A program made the position numbers and the translations under genes. Shown piece by piece: positions 41,942-47,027 of a stretch of 47,027 nt of DNA (positions are counted from its first letter, which is position 1; every line of letters begins with the position of its first letter). The stretch lies in assembly GCA_028293285.1 (NCBI GenBank), contig JAQGPC010000022.1, positions 1 to 47,027 on the forward strand, read 5' to 3'. Source of the stretch: Pedosphaera sp. (GTDB taxonomy: Bacteria > Verrucomicrobiota > Verrucomicrobiia > Limisphaerales > Pedosphaeraceae). The notes under the pieces were generated by a model that worked only from the letters and a program-made list of their open reading frames with translations, did not search any database and was not told where the DNA came from.

Positions 41942-42697
41942 TCAATAAAGAACCTGGTCACCTTCCAACACATCCGAAACCTTCCAGCCCGGCATGACAT
42001 TGGCGATGCAGCGATCGTTTTGAACGCTCTTGATTTTAACCTTGGCGATCAGCTTGCCGTTGCGATTCACCAGCATTTGACCAGCTTCCAGCACGCCCTC
42101 TTTTGCGCCGATGTTCAGCACTACGAAATCATACTTGGGATCAACCGCCACAACTTTGCCCTTTAACCCCTGGGTCATTTCCGGACCGGCCTCACTCGGA
42201 TCCAACAACTCATCCAACTTGGCCTTGTACTTCCGGTTGCTGGCAATTAGGATTTTCTTTTCTTCAGCAATCGCATCCCGTTCTTCTGTAATGGTTTTTA
42301 ACGAAGCAAGTGTTGATTTAATCTGGTCAATGGGGATATTAAGCGCATTCCAGGCAGCCAGTTTATTCTGCGCATCTTCACGCTCGCCCGTGGTTTTCTT
42401 TAAATTCTCAGCCAATGCCGTGGCCTTCTTCAATTGGTCCGCAGCTTCCGCCACCGCCGTGTCACGTTCAGTCTTCGTGGAAGTCAATTCCTCCTTGGTT
42501 TTATCCAAAGTGGCTTGAGTGTCCTTGGCGAGCTTCAAGGCTTTTACTTTCAGGCCCTTCTCCTCATCGCGCTCTTTTGCATTTTGATCCCGCTGCGAAA
42601 TCGTAGTGGTGATCTTTTCCTTAACCTGTAAGAAATTCAATGCTCCGGCGGCAAGCCCGGCAATGATCGCAACAATTAACGTAATTCTTATCAACAT
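41942..42697 (-). CDS. Membrane-anchored coiled-coil protein
   Basis: A 251-residue protein: an N-terminal membrane helix (LIRITLIVAIIAGLAAGALNFL), a long coiled coil of Lys, Glu, Thr and Ala from about residue 27 to 165 (TKEELTSTKTERDTAV), then a C-terminal beta domain of about 70 residues (GKVVAVDPKYDFVVLNIG, LIAKVKIKSVQNDRCIANV, DVLEGDQVLY). That last domain resembles the C-terminal part of flagellar-assembly T-like proteins and related small barrels; no flagellar gene is nearby. Topology suggests a periplasmic spacer that holds a binding domain away from the inner membrane. A small lipoprotein gene follows directly and may encode a partner. Confidence 0.65.
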   Translation of the reverse strand: MLIRITLIVAIIAGLAAGALNFLQVKEKITTTISQRDQNAKERDEEKGLKVKALKLAKDTQATLDKTKEELTSTKTERDTAVAEAADQLKKATALAENLKKTTGEREDAQNKLAAWNALNIPIDQIKSTLASLKTITEERDAIAEEKKILIASNRKYKAKLDELLDPSEAGPEMTQGLKGKVVAVDPKYDFVVLNIGAKEGVLEAGQMLVNRNGKLIAKVKIKSVQNDRCIANVMPGWKVSDVLEGDQVLY

Positions 42698-42814
42698 GGC
42701 GTTTGGCGACTAATTTTGACTTAGCGTAATCACTACCCGTCTATGTGTCAACGCCCTTTGGATACAATAATTGTTGTCTGAAAACAACACCTTAATCAGT
42801 CTTTCCGGTCCTAA

Positions 42815-42855
42815 AACCAAAAGCCAGCCTGATTCATCACCAGGCTGGCTTGATT
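42815..42855 (-). terminator. Intrinsic terminator of the 1289-residue secreted protein gene
   Basis: On the minus strand AAGCCAGCCTG, a nine-base loop and CAGGCTGGCTT form a perfect 11-pair stem followed by TTGGTTTT, about 20 bases after the stop at 42872. Confidence 0.85.
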
Positions 42856-42871
42856 GATGCGGTTTGCCCGA

Positions 42872-45800
42872 TTATGGCTTGCGCAATCGGTAATACTTGA
42901 TTCCGCTGCTCGCATTATTAATCACCGTGTAGTTGGTGCCCGCAACGGAGCCGGTCCCCACACTGGACCAAGTGCTGGGGTTGCCCAGCACAGGCGTTCC
43001 TTCCAGCGTGTAGCCGGTGAAATTTGTCGGCCAGGTAATGGTCACATTTGGGAAGTCCAAAGCCACCGTCAACTGCGGCGGCACCGCGCTGGCCGGGGCC
43101 ACAATATTGAACGCTACCAACCCGTTGTTGCCATTCAGTGCAAACACCTTGCTTCCGGCAAACACGCACTGTCCGAGAAAGTTCGCATTCCCCTGATGGT
43201 TGGTCGGAAAATTATACCGCGCAATGAACAGCGGTAGATTAAGATTCGAAATCTCGAACAAACTCACGACATCCGGAGTGTTGGTAGTGCCCGTATAATC
43301 CACGCCTACCGCCAGGTTCCGCGTTGTATCCAATGTCACTCCCCCCAGAGTAGCCGGGAAGTTGTTGTAGGTAGCCAGGGTCGTTGCTGTCCCGGCATTT
43401 AGGTCATAACTGGACAACGTCAAAGGAAGCCCCTTGCGCTTCTCCCAGAAACTGTTCGTGGAAGTAAATTGCAAACTCCGGCCGATTGAACCCGCGCCGT
43501 AGCCTTCGGTAAATGTCACATTGGTGAAAGCTGACATGGTCGCGTCCGTGGGTGTGAGGATTGCCCCCCGCAGGCAGCCACCTTCATCAATAATTACCTG
43601 GGTATTTGTCCCAGCCCCCCGCACATCCATTGAATCACCCCAACGCAAGGTGACCGCCGAATTTCCCGGTTCACCGGAGTAAACCAATACCGGAACGGTA
43701 TTCGGGTTTGAATCAGCCCAGCGGTATAAATTGTAGGTTGCCAAAACAGTTCCGCTGGTTACCGAGGCATTCCCCGCATAAATGGCTCCATCCGCTCCAA
43801 CTGCTATCTGCACCAAAATAATGTTTGCTCCATTGACGGGCGCGATGCCGGTCGTGTTCAGTTGATACAGGAAGGCTCCGCTTGAACCGTCATACACATT
43901 CACACTCAATCCGGCAATGGCTCCAGTCCGGTTGATGACATAGAGTTGGTTTGACGGCGCGTAGTAAGCAAGGCTTCGATTGAAGGGAGTATTGGCATCG
44001 CTCAAGGTCAAATTGGGATCAACCCCCACAATTGCGGCCCATGCCTGGCTCAATGTGTAAACATCCGCCGGAGCAACCATAGTCAAGGTCGCAACCGAAC
44101 TTGTAGTCGAACCGGAGGAATTGCTGGCGATCACACGGTAACTGCCGGAATTGGCTAGCTGCGCATTGTTCACCGCATAGGAAGCCACAGTGGCCCCGGA
44201 GATATTTGTTCCATTAAATTGCCATTGGTAGGTTGAAAGATCAGCCGTGGAGGTCGTAAAAGTCGCGTTGGAACTGACCATGATCCGCTGGCTTTGTGGC
44301 TGCTGCGTGATTAACGGTGGAGTAATCGGCCCGGAGGCAATGGTGAAAGCCAGGATGCCATTATTCCCGTCCAGTGCAAAAACTTTATTCCCCGAGAAAA
44401 TAACCTGCCCAATCCCGTTGTTGTTGGCCTGGCGGGGACTCATCGGAAAATTATAAGAAGCCAGTAGCAGCGGTGTGTTGATATCAGAAATATCAAACAA
44501 ATCCAAGGTATCATTGGCGGTAACAAAATGCAGTGCCCCCATCAGATTGTGCGTGAAATCGAGTCCCACCGGCCCCAAGTCCTTGTAATTGGTAAAGTTG
44601 GTATATACTCCCAATGTCGTTGTGAAATTGTTGGGCGCGGCTAAGTCAAAGCTCGATTGCACGACCGGGTTGTTCGTGCGCTTCTGCCATAATGTGTCTC
44701 CAAGACCAAATTGCAGGCTGCGCCCGATGATGGCGATGGTGCCGGAACCCCCGCCACTTAACTGGTAATTCTGCGCCAGGAAATAAAACGACGTCGTCCA
44801 GTTGGTCATCGTGCTGTCCGTGGGTGATAAGATCGCCGCGAAAGGCGCGCCTTTGTCCTGGTTATCAATCAAAATTTGCGTACTCATGCCCGAACCACGT
44901 ACATCGAAGGTATCGCCCCAACGATAATGCGTATTCTGTCCCGAGGGTTCAGCCGGCCCATAAATCAAAACTGGCACGGTATTGGAGTCTGTATTGGCCC
45001 AGCGGTAAATTCTAAATTGCGTGGGAACGCTGGCGCTAGTATCCGCATTGCAGGCATAAATTGCCCCGTCAGCCGCCGCCGCGATACCAACTACTCCGAT
45101 GCCTACCGTGGTATTAAGTCCATTGGTGTTTAATCGGTATAGGAACTGCCCCGTGTTTCCATCCATCACATTAATCGTGAAATTGGCGCTGGAACTATTG
45201 GCCCGACTGACAATGATCAATTGGTTCGAAATCGAGTTATAGGCAATCGTGCGTTGGTTGGGAGTGTTTCCGCCGCCGCCAAAATTAACAATTCCCGAGT
45301 TCCCGCTGACCGCCGTAATGCTCCAAAGCGGATTGAGATGAAATAAATCCTGCGGGTTTACCACGATCAGTTGCGAGGATGTGCTGGTTACCGTTGCGGA
45401 AGCATTGCCCACTATCACCACATAGGTGCCAGCATTGCTGCTTTGCACACTGTTGAAAGTCAGGACAGCGTTCGTGGCTCCGGAAACGTTCGATCCATTT
45501 TTTTGCCATTGGTAAGTTAATCCCGGATAAGCCAGCACCTCCAGAGACACCGTCTGGCCGACAGCCACCCGCTTGGTGGCAACGGGCTGAACCAGGATCG
45601 TGGGACTTGCAGCCGCGCCCAGGGCCAGATTGAACGTGTAAAGGCCGTTGTTGATGATATGCGTGTAAAGATTTCCACCTCCGAAATCCATGAATGCCGG
45701 AGCGGCCGTGGCATTCGCATTATTCTGCACGTAATCTTTCACATCCAACAAAAGTGGATTGTTTGGATTCGAAATATCGTAGAGCCGCACATGGTCTGTC

Positions 45801-46684
45801 CCGGAAACTATGTCCAACGCTGCAAGCAGGTTTCGGGAATTATCAACTGCGAGCGTGGCCAGATTGCTGATTTCCGGAAGATTCGTGGCATCAAATACCT
45901 TGAGGGTAATCGCATTGGAAGTGCTTAAATTGAAACTCATGTAGCAGAGAGGTTTTCCCGCCGTTTTGGCCCAAAATGTATTCCCTGTACCAAATGCAAT
46001 ACCATCTCCATAATTTTCCGAACTTGAATCGGTATTCAAAACGTGCGGAGTAAAATTCGTTCCATCAGCCGTGGTAAAAACAGCCACATTCGTTCCCAAA
46101 ACCGTTCCAAAGGTGCGTGAACCCACGATAATTTGCGTATTGGTTCCCGCCCCCCTGATGTCCATGGTATCACCCCAACGGACATTGTAATTGGTTCCGC
46201 CCGGGACGCCGTTCCACACCACCAAAGGCGCACTCGCCGAAAGCGTGCTGTCCCAACGATATAATTTAAAATTACTTAATTTATCATTTACCAGATTGCC
46301 CACATACACAGCGCCGTCGTCCGCCACCGCCACTGCCATGTCTGCAAAATTTCCCCCGCTCATGCCATTGGTATTAAGTGAATTTGTAAAGGCCCCAGTC
46401 GTGGCATCAAGAACTTGAATGAAACCAGTAATCGCATTGGTGCCGCCGCCGCCCGCCTGACGATCTATCAGCACGACGGTGGAGTTCAACGGATCATAGG
46501 AGTGGCCACGTTGAAAATTTCCCGTGGTAAGATTGGTCGTGTCTCCGGTCTGAATTGTTCCGTCCCCACGCGTGCCGAATGCAGTTAGCGGCGATAAACT
46601 ATATACTGACTGCGCCTGGGAATTTACACTGGAGACGATGCTAACAAACAGAAACAATAGGGCTGGCAAAAGAAGTTTTTTCAT
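42872..46684 (-). CDS. Giant secreted protein with three propeller-like repeats and Ig-like domains
   Basis: A 1270-residue exported protein with a signal peptide (LLLPALLFLFVSIVSSVNSQA). It has three copies of a region of about 350 residues: each begins Y-S-L-S-P-L or related (LNPLWSITAV, LSQAWAAIVGV), contains V-L-D-A-T-T-G-A-F or M-D-G-N-T-G-Q-F-L-Y-R-L-N-T-x-G, then D-G-A-I-Y-A-x-N, F-x-I-Y-R-W, R-W-G-D-x-x-D-V-R-G-x-G-T-x-T-Q, and D-I-S-x-x-N-x-P-L-L. This pattern fits a beta propeller. Ig-like domains (ILVQPVATKRVAVGQTV, LITQQPQSQRIMV) separate the copies. The C-terminal module ends SGIKYYRLRKP. The MKK start at 46684 was chosen over 46741. Ligand-binding or adhesion is inferred. Confidence 0.85.
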   Translation of the reverse strand: MKKLLLPALLFLFVSIVSSVNSQAQSVYSLSPLTAFGTRGDGTIQTGDTTNLTTGNFQRGHSYDPLNSTVVLIDRQAGGGGTNAITGFIQVLDATTGAFTNSLNTNGMSGGNFADMAVAVADDGAVYVGNLVNDKLSNFKLYRWDSTLSASAPLVVWNGVPGGTNYNVRWGDTMDIRGAGTNTQIIVGSRTFGTVLGTNVAVFTTADGTNFTPHVLNTDSSSENYGDGIAFGTGNTFWAKTAGKPLCYMSFNLSTSNAITLKVFDATNLPEISNLATLAVDNSRNLLAALDIVSGTDHVRLYDISNPNNPLLLDVKDYVQNNANATAAPAFMDFGGGNLYTHIINNGLYTFNLALGAAASPTILVQPVATKRVAVGQTVSLEVLAYPGLTYQWQKNGSNVSGATNAVLTFNSVQSSNAGTYVVIVGNASATVTSTSSQLIVVNPQDLFHLNPLWSITAVSGNSGIVNFGGGGNTPNQRTIAYNSISNQLIIVSRANSSSANFTINVMDGNTGQFLYRLNTNGLNTTVGIGVVGIAAAADGAIYACNADTSASVPTQFRIYRWANTDSNTVPVLIYGPAEPSGQNTHYRWGDTFDVRGSGMSTQILIDNQDKGAPFAAILSPTDSTMTNWTTSFYFLAQNYQLSGGGSGTIAIIGRSLQFGLGDTLWQKRTNNPVVQSSFDLAAPNNFTTTLGVYTNFTNYKDLGPVGLDFTHNLMGALHFVTANDTLDLFDISDINTPLLLASYNFPMSPRQANNNGIGQVIFSGNKVFALDGNNGILAFTIASGPITPPLITQQPQSQRIMVSSNATFTTSTADLSTYQWQFNGTNISGATVASYAVNNAQLANSGSYRVIASNSSGSTTSSVATLTMVAPADVYTLSQAWAAIVGVDPNLTLSDANTPFNRSLAYYAPSNQLYVINRTGAIAGLSVNVYDGSSGAFLYQLNTTGIAPVNGANIILVQIAVGADGAIYAGNASVTSGTVLATYNLYRWADSNPNTVPVLVYSGEPGNSAVTLRWGDSMDVRGAGTNTQVIIDEGGCLRGAILTPTDATMSAFTNVTFTEGYGAGSIGRSLQFTSTNSFWEKRKGLPLTLSSYDLNAGTATTLATYNNFPATLGGVTLDTTRNLAVGVDYTGTTNTPDVVSLFEISNLNLPLFIARYNFPTNHQGNANFLGQCVFAGSKVFALNGNNGLVAFNIVAPASAVPPQLTVALDFPNVTITWPTNFTGYTLEGTPVLGNPSTWSSVGTGSVAGTNYTVINNASSGIKYYRLRKP

Positions 46685-46904
46685 AATCCGAATTCGGTGA
46701 ATTAATGAATTTATCATCGTTACACCCCGCCCACAAGTCAATCAAATACGTTTATGAAAACGTGCAGTTTGACTTGTATTATACGCATGATTTACATCTT
46801 TGCAGGTTCTGGTTTTGTGTTACGATGCTGAGTTACTCGCTTCTCCTTATACTTCCCGAATGCGCGGCGATTGATAATTACTCTGTAACTCGTTTTTCTC
46901 CTAA

Positions 46905-47027
46905 GAGCCTATCCCAGTAGGCCTGTGGCGCGATAAGTAATCAGCCCCAAAGCCAGATGCAACATGGCCAGGTAATTATCCGCTTTCTTGTGCCAGCGGA
47001 TTAAAATTCCGCGGAAGCGATTGAGCC
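46905..47027 (-). mobile_element. End of an IS5-type insertion sequence (partial)
   Basis: The last 123 bases hold the transposase C-terminus and what looks like the terminal inverted repeat (GAGCCTATCCCAGTAGG reading inward from 46905). The other end lies beyond the window, so target duplication cannot be checked; CTAA precedes the end. Confidence 0.75.
46909..47027 (-). CDS. Transposase C-terminal fragment, IS5 family (partial at right edge)
   Basis: The minus strand reads 38 residues and a TAG stop: LNRFRGILIRWHKKADNYLA then MLHLALGLITYRATGLLG. The R-F-R-x-I-L-I-R-W-x-K-K-x-x-N-Y-L-A pattern is the typical end of DDE transposases of the IS5/IS427 type, with the Arg/Lys-Asn-Tyr cluster after the catalytic Glu. 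The stop codon lies within the terminal repeat, as is common for compact insertion sequences. The catalytic triad is outside the window, so activity cannot be judged. Confidence 0.8.
   Translation of the reverse strand, partial: LNRFRGILIRWHKKADNYLAMLHLALGLITYRATGLLG

Overview
The window looks like a piece of a Verrucomicrobiota chromosome, most likely the Pedosphaera/Limisphaerales side of the phylum; this is an inference from gene content, not a database match. The signs are very long secreted proteins built from Ig-like, RCC1 and Gly-rich repeats, a TonB receptor/YfiR/sensor operon (so a Gram-negative envelope), many decayed hairpin repeats between genes, and translation starts that mostly lack a Shine-Dalgarno sequence. 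Housekeeping genes (nadA, pckG, alaS, rarA, fthC, rny) are scattered among the accessory genes.

Layout. 1-3756 (minus): TonB-dependent receptor, a YfiR-like periplasmic protein and a membrane sensor with HAMP and GAF domains that runs off the left edge, closely spaced as one operon. 4131-5147 (plus): nadA, with a good promoter placed right against its ATG. 5238-8144 (minus): guanine deaminase, PIG-L/LmbE deacetylase and a ROK-like protein. 8352-12056 (minus): an RCC1/Ig secreted protein. 12275-12613 (plus): a small conserved-looking protein of unknown function. 12676-15563 (minus): a SPC-type heavy-metal P1B ATPase and a small secreted protein. 15768-22515 (minus): one very large glycosidase-like/golvesin/Ig gene now split into three frames by two apparent single-base losses. 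22845-24620 (plus): GTP-dependent PEP carboxykinase. 24733-25984 (minus): three small secreted proteins (Cys-rich, triple PepSY-like, His/Lys-rich). 26115-32666 (minus): a 2183-residue Gly-rich seven-repeat secreted protein. 32667-33284: gene-free, full of decayed repeats. 33285-36251 (minus): alaS with an unusual internal insertion and a patch of lower GC. 36252-36727: gene-free with two copies of an about 90-bp double-hairpin repeat. 36728-37462 (minus): an AsmA-like membrane protein. 37753-37936 (plus): a probable 6S RNA with its terminator, then rarA, fthC and rny. 41751-42697 (minus): a small lipoprotein and a coiled-coil membrane protein. 42872-46684 (minus): a three-repeat secreted protein with Ig domains. 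46905-end: the end of an IS5-type insertion sequence.

How the parts fit. About 44 percent of the window (20.8 kb) encodes four giant exported proteins. Three of these, otherwise unrelated, finish in a similar short module ending in aromatic-aromatic-Arg a few residues from the C-terminus, which is the best candidate here for an undescribed sorting or secretion signal. The receptor/YfiR/sensor operon is probably a surface-ligand sensing unit. The 6S RNA-rarA-fthC-rny stretch groups RNA-level growth control with DNA repair, folate salvage and mRNA decay.
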